Part shown: in pieces, positions 1-11,436 of the stretch
How positions within the stretch are numbered: position 1 is the first letter of the stretch
How the letters are laid out: every line of letters starts with the position of its first letter
Source: Marvania coccoides
Taxonomy: Eukaryota; Chlorophyta; Trebouxiophyceae; Chlorellales; Chlorellaceae
Assembly (NCBI GenBank): GCA_963854735.1
Contig: OY978104.1
Span: 1,054,001 to 1,118,000 of the forward strand
Length of the DNA: 64,000 nt
Direction of reading: 5' to 3'
Made by a program: the position numbers and the translations under genes
Notes under the pieces: model-generated
Seen by the model: only the letters and a program-made list of their open reading frames with translations
What the model was told of the DNA's origin: nothing
The model's database searches: none

Positions 1-321
1 TGCCTTCAATTTCGCCTCGAAAATGATCCATTATTAATGTATTAAGCACGTTTAACGGTTCGCGCAGCTCATCCGGATTTTCGCTTCGTTTCCCACTCTT
101 TTTCGGATTTGGGCTTTCCTGGTTTTTTTTCTTCAACTAATGTGCTTCCGCTGTACGGTACAGGCCGTTTTCATCCAAGTCTTCCCTGGCCGTCTTCACC
201 CACACTGTCTCCCATCGGCACCCTCCTATTTCCCTATGTTAACACCTCTTCCAGCCCTCGTCCAGCCCTTCAATAGCAGGCGCTGCGTAAAACCATAACC
301 ACATAGAGACACATATCATCA
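1..321. other. AT-rich spacer at window edge
   Basis: I see no exon, RNA gene or repeat here. It is probably the 3' flank of the RBBP5-like gene, whose stop codon lies at 322. Confidence 0.4.
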
Positions 322-2091
322 TCATTCCCCTGCCCGCGCCCTTTTCCTGCCCCCTCTTCCCCCCCCCCCCTCGCCTTCCACCTCCATCGCCTCTGCCTTC
401 ACCTCGCCCCCTCCTTCGTTTTCTTCTTTCCTCCCTTCGTCCACGCTCGCCGCCACGCCGCCGCCACTGCCTTCCACAGCGTCCTCAAACTCCTCCTCGC
501 TTTCCTCAGCAGGCGCAGTCGGCAGCACCACTGGTAGGTACACCAGCGGGCCATCCGCATCACTACCGCCAGCAGCAGCGGTGCCCCCCACCGAGTGCCG
601 CAATTCTCCCAAGCCTTTTACGCTCACAAACCCGTGCGGAGCCTCCCAGCCGCCCACGTCCACCTCCTCATCCTCCGCCCGCTGCGCCTGCTGCAGGCGC
701 TCCTCATCTGTGGGCCGCTCTGAGGGCGGCTGCACATCAAACTCAATTTCCGCCTCCACGTGCTCGCGGTTAGCCTCCAGCGTCTCAAAATCAGGGGCAA
801 ACGCGGTCCAGTCTTGCGTCAAAACCTTGGACCACACGTGGAGCCTCCCCGTGGCTCCCACCGCCACCAGCTGCATGGGCGTTTGCTGCGGGTGCCACGT
901 GAGGGCAGTGACGCCGTCTCGACCTGTCTCCAGCGTGTTTTCGGGGTAGCCGTGCGGCACGTTCCACGTGTAGATGATGTGCTCGTCTCGGGAGTCCACG
1001 GAGCTCACCACATGGAGGCCATCAGGGGAGAAAGCCCCACAGCCCCATGCGCACCGCTCCACTTGCGATTCAAACACCCTAATCAACCGCAAAGAAGGCA
1101 GAGGCGCCGGCCTCGAAGGCGCGCCAGCTGTGTGCACCAGAGGACCCTCTTTCGGCAGCCGGCCTGCCGAAACTGCGGCCGCCAGCTCGCTTTCGCTGAG
1201 CGGCTGGAGTTGCGCGAGGCCTGCGGCAGCAGGGACGTCATAGAGGCGCAGCCAGCGGTCTTTGGCCACCACCAGGAGCTCGGAGCCGGCGGCGTTGAAC
1301 TCCAGCCGCACGATGCGCTGGGCAGGCCCCCTTAGGCGCACAGCGTCGACGATTTCAAGGTCTGGAAGAGAAAGGAGGTACACCACGCCGCGCCCAGCGC
1401 TCACCACCCTCCCAGAGTGCACCGCCGCCAGCTGTCCGGCCGCAGCAGCGGCTCTCCCGGTCAACAGCCGCAGCCCCCGCCCTTCCCCGTCCAATGCAGC
1501 ACAAGGGATAGCTGTCCGATTCGCCAGGTCCCCCAACCGCACAATTTCGGCGGCTGACTCGCAGTAAGATACCACCAGGTCGGTGCGCTCCCTAAAATCG
1601 AGCGGCGGAGACGAAATTGCGGTGTCTACGCTGAGACCTGCGATGCCGCCGCGGCCGAGGTTCTCCCGCAGCAGCTCGGCGCCAGACAGCACGTCTGTGA
1701 CCGCGAGGCTGCCGTCCAGGCTGGCGGACAGCAGGTGCCGCCCGTCTGGCGACCATTTGACAGCTGTGACTGCTTTGGAGTGACGGTCTGTCAGCGTCCT
1801 AGCTGGGGTGCGAGTGCTCCAAGACCAGATGACGATCTCCCCTCCGCGGCAGCCGGTGGCTAGCAAGGTCCCGAAAGGGTTGAACTCGGCGCAGGTGGCG
1901 GGCGCTGGGCCCTCCAAACAGGCCTCCACCGTTTCTGGGAGCCCCACCAGCCGTTCGCTGTTACAGCCAGCACCTGCGGGGGAAAAAACTAAAAACATAA
2001 ATAAGGAGGGTAAGCGGGGTTAGATGGGTGCAGCGGGGGGTGGATGATGGTGTGGGATGCGTGGGAAAGGCGTACCTTTGCTAGTGTCCAT
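322..2091 (-). CDS. RBBP5: RBBP5/SWD1-like WD-repeat subunit of COMPASS
   Basis: Exons are 2091-2076 and 1973-322, giving 555 aa. Exon 1 holds only MDTSK plus one base and ends at a GTACG donor; the acceptor is CCCGCAG. The protein has WD40 blades over roughly residues 15-380, then the family's conserved segment TAFAPDFETLEANREHVEAE, which matches the SAFAPDFKELDENVEYEE region of RBBP5. An acidic, Gly/Glu-rich tail ends in a basic KRARAGE. In known COMPASS/MLL complexes this subunit scaffolds the histone H3 Lys4 methyltransferase with WDR5 and ASH2L in the nucleus. The gene is divergent from NDUFS5, with 341 bp between the start codons. The family call is firm; complex membership is inferred from homology. 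Confidence 0.85.
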
Positions 2092-2432
2092 AGGAAGAGT
2101 GCTGAAATTTCAAATATATTTGGAAAGAGACCGCCCTGATGAACGATGGCGGCCGCTCACTGCCCCCAACTTGGTCTGAAATGTTATATATTGTAATTTG
2201 AATTGAAAATCCTCCTTTTTTCAGCATTTTGAACCAATGAAGTACGGATGTACACTTGACCTTTAACGGGGCAAAACGGCTGATTTGTCTCAATATTAAA
2301 TTAAATTAATATCACAAAGGGTATCTGGTGTCTGGAGGCAGCAGCACAGCCTTTAATCTTTGGCGAAATATAAAAATTTGGGCAATAGTAAAATAACTCT
2401 TGGGTTTCTGAACATATCCTGCTGCAACCAGG
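2092..2432. promoter_or_regulatory. Shared spacer of divergent RBBP5 and NDUFS5 genes
   Basis: This 341-bp AT-rich stretch separates two divergent start codons, so it must hold both promoters or 5' UTRs. I cannot pick out a TATA box or operator with confidence. Confidence 0.4.
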
Positions 2433-2861
2433 ATGGCGAGCGGCTTCGGCATTAATGGCGGGCCGGGCAGGCGAGCCGCATGATCCCCCCCGGTTTTGCA
2501 GCTTGGTTTTGCCCCATCTTTCGACAGCAATTTGCTAAAATAATTTCGCTTCGTGTTCCTGCGCAGGTGTTTCCCCATCTGGAACAGCTTCTCGGAGTGC
2601 ATGTCCAAGGCAGACACCCCCCAGGAGTGCCACGACTTTCGCCAGGATTACCTCGAGTGCCTGCTCCACCGGAAAGAGGCAAGTGAAACACCGCCCCTCC
2701 AATTCTATCAAATTTTTCATTGTTTCTTACAGCAGCTCCCTTCGACAACCTTCCTATGTGTGCAGTACTCTCGGTTGAATGCCTATTTCAGGGAAGACAA
2801 GCGGCAACGGGAGGGGAAAGACAACGGCGGCGATGACCATCATGGGGGAAGCGGGCACTAA
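2433..2861 (+). CDS. NDUFS5: NADH dehydrogenase iron-sulfur protein 5 (complex I 15 kDa CHCH subunit)
   Basis: Exons are 2433-2470, 2567-2678 and 2766-2861, giving 81 aa. The N-terminus MASGFGINGGPGRC matches the conserved start of NDUFS5. Cysteine pairs follow in a CHCH arrangement (C..FSEC, then CHDFRQDYLEC), and then LHRKEYSRLNAYFREDKRQ, the family's C-terminal helix. It is an accessory subunit on the intermembrane-space side of mitochondrial complex I, oxidised and imported by the MIA40 route. Both introns use GC donors (CAG|GCGAGC and GAG|GCAAGT). With those donors the reading frame closes exactly; no GT donor does this. The gene is convergent with TMEM50, with 148 bp between the stops. 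Confidence 0.88.
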
Positions 2862-3009
2862 CGCCGCCTCTCTTCGTTCGACGCACTTTTAAAAATAGGA
2901 ACTCGTCACCCATTTTTTGCAAAACTAATTTCTTTGGTCATAACATCTATAGTAAGTATACAAATAGGCGTAAAAATACACATAGCTATGCAAACCCATA
3001 GGTTTGCTT

Positions 3010-3734
3010 TCACAGGAAGCCGTATCCAGTGTCCCCAATCTCTCCCTCCGACCTGCTCACGAAAAACAGCAGCGCTGAGCCAAGAATGCAGGCGACTTGA
3101 ATCACCGCTGCCAGCCCTACCCCCCCGCCAGCTGTGGCAATCATCAAAACTGCCGCCCCTGCAATGGCGCCCCCGCAGACAAGGTAGGACAACAACAGCC
3201 ACACCCTGGACCGGCAATACCTGCGAGAGAGAGAGAGGAAGGGACAGTGCAGCTTTGAGTTTTTTTTCAGGCTGCAAAACTTGTCACTAGTTACTGTGAT
3301 TTCATAAATTAAGAAACCGCATTCTCATGATGTGGAAAATGAAAAAGTAAGCATTTTACGGCACTCACACTCCCTCATCGTCCCAGGGATCCACAGCGGA
3401 GACCTCGTCTAGCCGAACAGCGTTGATGAGAAACAGCGCCAAAGTGGCCGCCAGGCCGGGCAGATACTGCAAATGGGAGATGGTTGGGGTTAAGAAAGAT
3501 ATAAACAGAGGCTGGAAGGGGGCAAGCGAGATTTTTTTTGCTCTGCCACACTGCAGCGGGGGCGAGGGTTGGAGCAAGCTTTACCTTCACAAATCCAACT
3601 TTAGCTTGAGAGACAACGAGGGCGTCGACCCATATCCACCAACCCACGCCAAAGATGCCCCCTGCTAGGCCGGTGCCGTAGGCTTTGCAGTGTTGATTGT
3701 AAAATTCCTTGATCGTTCCCAAAGGGTCTGACAT
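3010..3734 (-). CDS. TMEM50: TMEM50 (UPF0220) family membrane protein
   Basis: Exons are 3734-3585, 3466-3369 and 3220-3010, giving 152 aa. The protein has four hydrophobic segments: GLAGGIFGVGWWIWVDALVV, a second in YLPGLAATLALFLINAV, a third after CRSRVWLLLSYL, and a fourth in LAAVIQVACILGSALLFFVS. A short polar C-terminus follows. Length and layout fit TMEM50A/B, small ER/Golgi membrane proteins linked to cargo handling and endosomal transport in yeast and animals. The RSRVWLLLSYLV start of the third helix is a family hallmark. All three splice junctions preserve the frame. The molecular role is not known from sequence. Confidence 0.75.
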
Positions 3735-4060
3735 ATTTCAAGGTTTTGGGGGCGAGAAATATGTGGAAACTTGGTTGAATGTGATAGAAAAATAATGAAA
3801 ATATAATAAAATAGGATTTACACAATTAGACTGAGGTCTGATGAGGCTTTGACATGGTGAAGGTACTACTTTGCAGGTACTACCTTGCTTACGGTAAGCA
3901 GCCCCCCCCTTTGGGGCTGTGGCAGGGATTCACGCCCCCCTCACCTTTCGCCCGAATCGGGCGCCGAAATCAATTAGAGGAAGGAAAATTGAATGGAGGG
4001 CATACTTGAAATTGAATAAATTGGGGCAACAGGGCAGGAGCAGAAGCCACAGCACTTGAA
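3735..4060. other. Intergenic spacer with short hairpin-forming stretch
   Basis: No coding signal is visible. Around 3880-3925 two small complementary pairs occur (GCTTAC/GTAAGC, and a C-tract opposite GGGGCT). A GC-rich patch continues to about 3970. Confidence 0.35.
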
Positions 4061-4804
<744 letters not shown>

Positions 4805-4955
4805 CGGCAAACCTCCTCCGGTGACGTTGTCGTTGTGCTCGCAAGTTTTGAATCTAAGGAGGGGTGCCCCGAGTGCATACATATCAAAAAGCGTTTACAA
4901 AAAATCATGAAATATACTGAATTTCGGTTAGAGAGAGAATGACGTTTTTCTAGAA
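4805..4955 (+). repeat. 151-bp inverted repeat, left copy
   Basis: This is the reverse complement of 7305-7455 with only two mismatches by my alignment. It starts CGGCAAACCTCC and ends TTTTTCTAGAA. The two arms enclose the archaeal-type ATPase gene; this arm lies 104 bp past its stop codon. I see no convincing target-site duplication outside the arms. Confidence 0.92.
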
Positions 4956-5059
4956 CGTCCCCTCTTGGAGAATGGTACACAAACATTGTCATTTGATGCA
5001 TAATGCACATGCAAATAGATGGCTGCAGATACAAAGGATACAAAGGGGCTCTACAGCCC

Positions 5060-7178
5060 TCACCCCAGCCTCCCCAAGCTGCTGTTCTTCAGAGCAGCGT
5101 GGAGGTGCGCAGGCGACGGCATCATCACCAGAGAGTCCTCCATTTCCACCACCACGCCCCCCACTGCCTTGATCTTCCTAAAACACACGCCTTGGGGGAT
5201 GTCTCTCGCCAGCTCCGAGTACGGCCGCACGGAGAGGAGGTTGTACTCGATCATGGACGCCAGCACATCATCGCCAGTCACGCCGGGCGCCAAATGCCTG
5301 CCACGTCCAAGCTCGGCTTCCAGCACTATCTGAGGGACACCATGGTGCGGCTCGGCCTCCGCAATCAGACGCAATGCGGTCTTGTAATCCGCTGCAGTCC
5401 ACACAGCAGGGCTGCCACCCTCAGGCATAGGAATCTGCTTTGGCCGCAACAGAGCGGTTTCCACGTCAGCAGCAGGCGCAGCAAGTACCTTCTGCACAGC
5501 TGCAGCACGCGAGGGGAAAAACGCGATAAAAAAATCAAAGGAAGAAAAAAACTTGAAAGGGAAACGGAGAGGCAAAATAAAACGGGGCCTCACCTTTACC
5601 CCAATCTTTGAACTGCCTTGCATTGGACACACAGATGCGAAGCAGTTTGGGGTTCCCGCCGCAAGCCCCCCACACCTTCTCCCAGTCCTCCCTGCGCAGC
5701 TCAGGCTTGCCGTCCTCAAACTGGCTGATCAGGCCGGGCCACTCTTGGTCCATCGAATCCTGGCCTCCGCCACGAACAAACCGCAGCGCCTCTTCACGAG
5801 AGAAGTCCCCCAGCACCTCAACCCTTCGCAGCGGGCCGGAGAAACCATCTGCATGCATAATGTTATGTGTGATGAGCGCCATTCAGTGAATGCCAAGGAA
5901 GACGTGTAGCAGCACCCAGAGACACCAAACTTACGTTTGTCCAGCCAGGACACCATGAATGACTCGGACGTGGCCAAGATCAGGTGCGCTGCGCCCACCT
6001 CTTTGCAGGTGCGCTTCAAGAATTCAAGGAGCTTGGTCAGAGCTCCTTTCTCAGAGCTCTTCCATCGCTTCAAAGCATTGATCTCATCTGCATAGAGTAG
6101 ACCCGTTGTGAGGGAGAGAACCGAGTGGGTATACAAAGAGGAGAGCTAAGCGAGAGGAAGGAAAAAACGCACCTATCACAATCACGGGCTTCACTTGGCC
6201 CTTCGTGTTGCTCTCCAGGAGAATTTCGTACGAATTCATGACTGCCACCAGATCGGTGGACTTGTCTTCAGGGGAAAATAAGTCCATGTAAGCAGTTAAA
6301 GTGCTCCCTACTGGTTCTGCTGTGTTGGAAGAAATGCTGGTGGAGTCCATGGTGGTGAGCACGCTGACAGACTGCGCGACGAGCTTTGTAACCTCCCCCA
6401 GCCGGGGAATAGCCACCCTGACAACTTCCCAGCCCATTTGGGAAGGGATTTGCCGCGCCATGGTGCGCAAAGCCTGAGCCATCAGCTCTGGACTCTCCAC
6501 AGACTTCCGCCCGCAGTTCAGCATCAGAACGCGGGCACCCTCCACCTCCTGAATGTTTTTCAAAAGCGCCTGCATCCAAAAGAAGGTGCAAGAATGAATT
6601 CGACTCCAAAAGTGATTGCTGAGAGACAAGCAGTCAGTTACAGCAAGGGCACATTCACCAAAATCCCTCACCGTCTTCCCACAGTTTTGGGGGCCGACCA
6701 GCAGAATGGGCTGCTTAGGCTTGCGCACTAGGCCACCGCGCAAGTACTTGAGCTCGTACTCCCGATTGAAAAAACGCTCCTCAACTCCAGCGTCAGCTTC
6801 CTCGGCCTTCACGCCTCCCTCCACCGGCCACATCTCTTCAGCTGGCAGCGCCCAATCCATTTCTGGCGGCGCCTTGAAAGCTTCAAGCTTCGGGTCTACC
6901 GGAGACGAAGGACGTGGACCAGCAATTCCTTCATCTGGAGCAGCAAACTCGTCTGAAGGGATATTGTTCCCAGCAGACGCAGCATGGTCACGCTGGAGAG
7001 CTTGCCAGAGAGGCTGTGGCGGGCTAAATGTCGCAGCAAAAGTCGAGTCTCGATCGTTGAGAGAAAAACTGCCAAAGGTGTGTTGAACGCCAAGATGGGT
7101 GGGGCGCCGGATTGCACATTGGAATCGAAATTTGAGGTTTGGCAGTCTCTTATGGCCAAAAGTGCCACGCCGCATCAC
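5060..7178 (-). CDS. Archaeal-type P-loop ATPase (ATPase_2-like), possibly organelle-targeted
   Basis: Exons are 7178-6672, 6569-6173, 6087-5935, 5848-5594 and 5499-5060, giving 583 aa. Residues 1-35 are basic with few acids (MMRRGTFGHKRLPNLKFRF), which could be an organelle transit peptide. The ATPase core begins FFNREYELKYLRGGL, the usual lead-in of the archaeal ATPase/STAND-type family. Walker A is GPQNCGKT at about 162-169 and Walker B is VIVIDEIN at about 297-304, rebuilt across the exon 2/3 junction. An ILATSESFM sensor-like stretch follows, then a helical C-terminal half (REEALRFV...NPKLLRICV). The function is unknown; such ATPases may bind nucleic acid or act as switches. The gene is enclosed by the 151-bp inverted repeat. 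ORC4/5 was considered but fits less well. Confidence 0.7.
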
Positions 7179-7304
7179 GGGCTGCCAAGTTGTGAAGAAT
7201 TAACGAATTTGAAATTCAAATAACGCAAACAGCTTGGCAAGGAAAACTTGTTAGATGACCCCTAAGTCTCAATGAAAATGAGATATTTTTTTTTTTTTTT
7301 TTTT

Positions 7305-7455
7305 TTCTAGAAAAACGTCATTCTCTCTCTAACCGAAATTCTGTATATTTCATGATTTTTTGTAAACGCTTTTTGATATGTATGCACTCGGGGCACCCCT
7401 CCTTAGATTCAAAACTTGCGAGCACAACGACAACGTCACCGGAGGAGGCTTGCCG
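7305..7455 (-). repeat. 151-bp inverted repeat, right copy
   Basis: This is the reverse complement of 4805-4955 (two mismatches). It lies 126 bp upstream of the ATPase start codon and is bordered on its inner side by a 22-bp T tract (about 7285-7306). It could therefore contain or replace part of the ATPase promoter. Confidence 0.92.
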
Positions 7456-8048
7456 CCCCCCAAGGGCGTAAGTCCTGAACCCCCCCATCCCACCCCCACC
7501 CTCCCACCCTACGTATTGTGCATAAGAATGCATCCATGTGCCTGGAGGAAGCTCTGGCGACCCGCATGACGGCCCATTGTCCCCAGCCCGTATTGGCTCC
7601 GCCTCAAGCAGGGAATTAGGTCGGTGGTCCCCCCCAACCCCCTTCTCCCCCACCCCTGCGCTGCTCCCCAAAACCCAAGGCCCACTTGTACGGGCTTGGA
7701 CACCGCCAAGGAGTGCCGACGTGCGTATATTGTTTTGTTAAGCAAACAAGCATTGCCGCTCCAAAGCGACGTCTGATTTCACTACCTTCTTCCCTTTGCT
7801 GTGCCCTGGCCTAAACAATGAGGGGTGAAGGTCCCAATGTATGCGAAGGTCTGCTAGTATGAATGACCCCGTGCATTAATTGAATTGGAGGAGTGAACAA
7901 GCTGACATTGACAGTTGCCAACATATTCAAATATTTAACAGCTGGTTTTGTTCCCCTTCAAGTTTTTTTTTTAAATCAATTTATATATATTTTTTAATTT
8001 TATTACTGCCATAATATATATACAATTAAGCATAATAGTTCAGCGCTG
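7456..8048. other. Spacer upstream of CUEDC2-like gene
   Basis: The first part (7456-7690) is C-rich; from about 7920 it is very AT-rich. I see no exon. It must carry the promoter of the plus-strand gene starting at 8049. Confidence 0.4.
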
Positions 8049-9108
8049 ATGGAGGAGGCGCTCGCTGCATTTTTATCTTCATTGGGCGAAAATGATCTGG
8101 ACAGCGATGTTCTCAACTATCTAGCCGACGTGGTCCGCAACACAGACGACTGTGACCTTGAAGATTTAAGGCAAGCAGCCGGCAAACGCGCCACCCTTCC
8201 AAAGCACAAATTTCTTCAATTTCACACTCTCCGCCGATCACACATAATGGCGCAGAGACACGTGCTGTGGCTTCTCCACTGTATTTGAGGGCCTTCTTCG
8301 CGAGCAACAAGATGCGGTCCTCGAATCCATGCTGAAAATTGCTGCTGAACAGCCCTCTGGAAGCCCTGGACAGCCCACCAACGAAAATCGCAGCACAAGG
8401 GAAGCAGCAGAGTCTGTTTGCTTAGAGAAAAGTTGCAGCAGTGAGCAGGAAGACCGGGCAATCCCCACAGTTCGCCCAGGCGTCGACAGCGAGCAGTTGG
8501 CACTCTTAATCTCGCTGTGCGACTTTCAAGTGCCAGAAGATTTTTTGGCCGTCCTACTTACACGGCGCTGCGGTGGAGACATGCAGCTGGCAGCTGAGCG
8601 CGTGTTGGACCCCGGAATCCGCGCCGAGATAGCCGCATGGGAGGCCAAGAAATGCCGCCAACGGCAGCAGAAGGGGCAGCTATTTGAGGAGTCGCCGTTG
8701 AAGCCTGATGAAGAGCTGTCTCGCGCTATCGTGGCGAAATTTCACCTGGAGGCCGTGCCGCTGCAGATTCTAGACGACAAGAAGAAGGGGAAAGCGGGGG
8801 TGAAGGCGTGGGGCGAAGAAGGCGGCGACGGCAAAGCTGGCGGTAGCTGCGGTGCCAGTCAGCAGCCGAAAACGCGGTTCAGGGAAGGCCTGGTGGTGTC
8901 TACGAAAGGAGAAAAGGTACGTGAAAGCTGTGATAGTTGCCGTTTTTTTTGGTTTCGCCGTTTTTTTTTAATTTTGGAGAGTTCGAAGTTAAAATTAGAA
9001 TTTCTGCCGCTGGGTGTGCAGTTTATTGTGGAGAAACCGCCAGAGTGGGACGGCGGCAGCCGCGGTCGTGTGAAGAGCAAGCGCAAGGGCGGCGCTGGCT
9101 GGTACTGA
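8049..9108 (+). CDS. CUE-domain protein, CUEDC2-like
   Basis: Exons are 8049-8170, 8256-8916 and 9022-9108, giving 289 aa. The N-terminal 50 residues (FLSSLGENDLDSDVLNYLAD) resemble the small helical start of CUEDC2. A CUE-like ubiquitin-binding helix bundle follows near LLISLCDFQVPEDFLAVLLT...DMQLAAERVL. The C-terminus RFREGLVVSTKGEKFIVEK matches the conserved RYRDGxVVxxKGEKF motif of plant and animal homologues. The tail is Gly/Lys-rich. Intron 1 uses a GC donor (AAG|GCAAGC); with the acceptor at 8255 the frame is restored as EDLRDTCCGF. CUEDC2 homologues act in ubiquitin-dependent regulation. The specific partner here is unknown. Confidence 0.68.
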
Positions 9109-9396
9109 CTAAACACCCCTGCTTAAACACTTTTAAACAGTAGAACTGTTGTAAACTCGAAAGAACAAGATATGTGCAAGTCAAGGTATATACTTTAAAG
9201 AAAGAAAATAAATTCAAAATGAGAAAGAAAGGCCAATGTGGCCCATGCAAAGTCAAATCTGCTACCTAGTACGGAAGAGTTGAGGATCTCTGCCCGCTCG
9301 TGCGTATTTCTTATAACAGCACAGCACAAATCATCCAAATGAATCAAAAAGCAAACAAAGATGAAGGGTTAAATCGACGCCCTTACTGCTCTACTT

Positions 9397-11078
9397 TCAG
9401 CTGGTGGCTGCGGCAGGGGCAGGCAGCCCCACTCCCGTCGCCGCCTGTGCCGGCCTCACCACCAGGTCGCTGATGTCCACATGGGGAGGCGCACTCAAGC
9501 AAAAAAGCACCGCCGCCACCACATCATCCGCCGCCACGGCCGCTCCGGGAACTGCAATAGGCCCAGTAGCTACACAGCTGACCCTCACCGGGGCCGCTAT
9601 TTCTGCCACCTCAGCGCGCAGTTCCTCGCCCAAAGCATGCGCAGCAGCCGTCGCCACCCCGTGCATCCCCCTGCTACTCTCCCCCGCCGCCCCCGAGGCG
9701 CAGGTGACGTTGACCACGTGTCCCGTCTCGCCTCGCCTTATCATATCTTGCACTGCCTCCCGGGTCACGAGTGCCGTGCCCAGCACCCCCGCAGACACCG
9801 CCTCCACCCACGCAGACGACGACCCGCTCAAAATCGAGCCCTCTTTTCCAGCTCTCCGCCCCGCTCCGACAGCATTCACTAAAACATCGATGCCTGCGCC
9901 TGCCCACCGCTGCGAAACGATGCGGGGCAGCGCGGTGACCTCCGCCTCCTTCGTGAGGTCGCATGCCACCGGGAGGAACTCGGAAAGCGACACTCCGGCT
10001 GCTGCCACCGCGTCCTGGAGCGCTTCCAGTCGCTCCCGTTGTCTGGCCACCGCCACCACGCGCACCCCCGCGCACGCCAGCGCCAGCGCGACGTCCCACC
10101 CCACCACCCCGCTCGCGCCCGTCACCAGCGCCACCCGCCCGCGCCAGCGCGCCAACCCTAAGAAAGATAGCATCCCCCCGCTGTGCATGACGCCGCTGTC
10201 CAGCATTCCAGGACTGCCAGTGTCCCCCAGCCAACCCCGCAGCGAGGCGGTGGCAGACATCGGCTCCCGCGCGGAGGGGCTCAGCGCGTCCTCCGGCGCA
10301 GCAGGCGCAGCGGGGCCGATGCCGCCGGCCAGCGCCCTCGCTGCCACCACCGCCAGCTCCTTCAGACAGGACTCCAGGTCGTTGTTGACGATGGCGTAGT
10401 CGTAGAGTCCGGGTTCTTCTAGGGAGGCCAGCTCTTCGCGGGCGTTGCGCAGGCGAGTAGTGATCTGTTCCTCCGCTTCAGTGCCCCGTCCTCGCAGTCG
10501 ACGCTCGAGCTCTTCTAGGGAGGGCGGGCAGATGAAGACAAAGATGGCGGGGAGCCCTGCGGCGCGTACCTGCCGGGCGCCCTGCACATCGATGTCTAGA
10601 ATGCAGCACTTGCCGGCGGCAGCGACATCTTGGACGGCTTTGACCGAGGTGCCGTAGATGTTACTGTGCACGTAGGCGTACTCCAGGAACTTGCCCTCCG
10701 CGATCTCGCGCTCAAAGGTGTCCCTGTCGGTGAAGTGGTAGTGCACGCCGTTCTGAGAGGAACAGGGAGAGCGAGATGAGATTTTCGATCGGGGAAAAGA
10801 GTGCAAAGGAAGGTCGAAGCGAGGTGGGGGGCCACAAAAGGTGTATTATAAAATGTATACCGCCGGTTAAAGCTCACTTCTTCGCCTTCACGCGGCTTGC
10901 GGGTGGTATGACTGCACGAGAAGCCGAATTTGTCACTCCCCTCCTTCAGCTTGTTGATCAGCGTCCCCTTGCCCACTCCAGAAGGGCCCACGATGACCAG
11001 GGCGCTGGGCTGCGCCGAGGAGGCCGCATCTTCCTCGCGCTGGGCCGCAGCAGCCGATGAAGCAGCCTGTCCCATCAC
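9397..11078 (-). CDS. Guanylate kinase fused to a degenerate short-chain dehydrogenase domain
   Basis: Exons are 11078-10878 and 10752-9397, giving 518 aa. Residues 25-210 form a complete guanylate kinase: P-loop [29 protein letters not shown] (GMP-binding) and [26 protein letters not shown]. It should phosphorylate GMP to GDP. After a Pro/Ala/Ser linker, residues about 272-518 form a Rossmann SDR domain: [20 protein letters not shown], then CDLT, NAVGAG and [10 protein letters not shown]. The expected catalytic YxxxK is replaced: the aligned segment reads [18 protein letters not shown], so Tyr and Lys appear to be His and Thr. The dehydrogenase half may therefore bind nucleotide without catalysis. 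The N-terminus MGQAAS fits an N-myristoylation site. The reading frame runs through the join with no splice signal, so the fusion looks real. Confidence 0.85.
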
Positions 11079-11436
11079 AATTCAACGCTGCGTTCGTCTG
11101 AAAATTCGCGGCAGGCGCCCACGCTGCGCTTATCGAGCGTTAGGTATGACAGAATGCACAATAATAATCGAGGGAGCCAGCTTTTGAGAAATTTCAGGCA
11201 AAAGAAAAGAGACACATAAAAAAGTTTAAGTTGGCTGGCAGTTATGGAAGTGCATCGTGCGCACACGGTTGCCAGCTACGGCGAGCCATGGCGACGCATG
11301 GTGTGCTGGCGCGGGTGCATCTTTTCGAGTCTCATGCATGCAGTCTCAATAGAACAGAAATTGGAAATTGCAGCAACACTTTGAATAAATTACAGTTTTT
11401 TTTATTTCCTCTTCTACACTTTCACTTCTTGTTAGG
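11079..11436. other. Spacer between GUK-SDR and CRAL-TRIO genes
   Basis: No exon is evident. It carries the promoter of the minus-strand GUK-SDR gene and the 3' end of the CRAL-TRIO gene. Confidence 0.35.

Noticed and set aside
5060..7178. Origin recognition complex subunit 4/5
   Set aside because: The AAA-like core suggested ORC at first, but the NREYELKYL lead-in, spacing of motifs and C-terminal half fit archaeal-type ATPases better.
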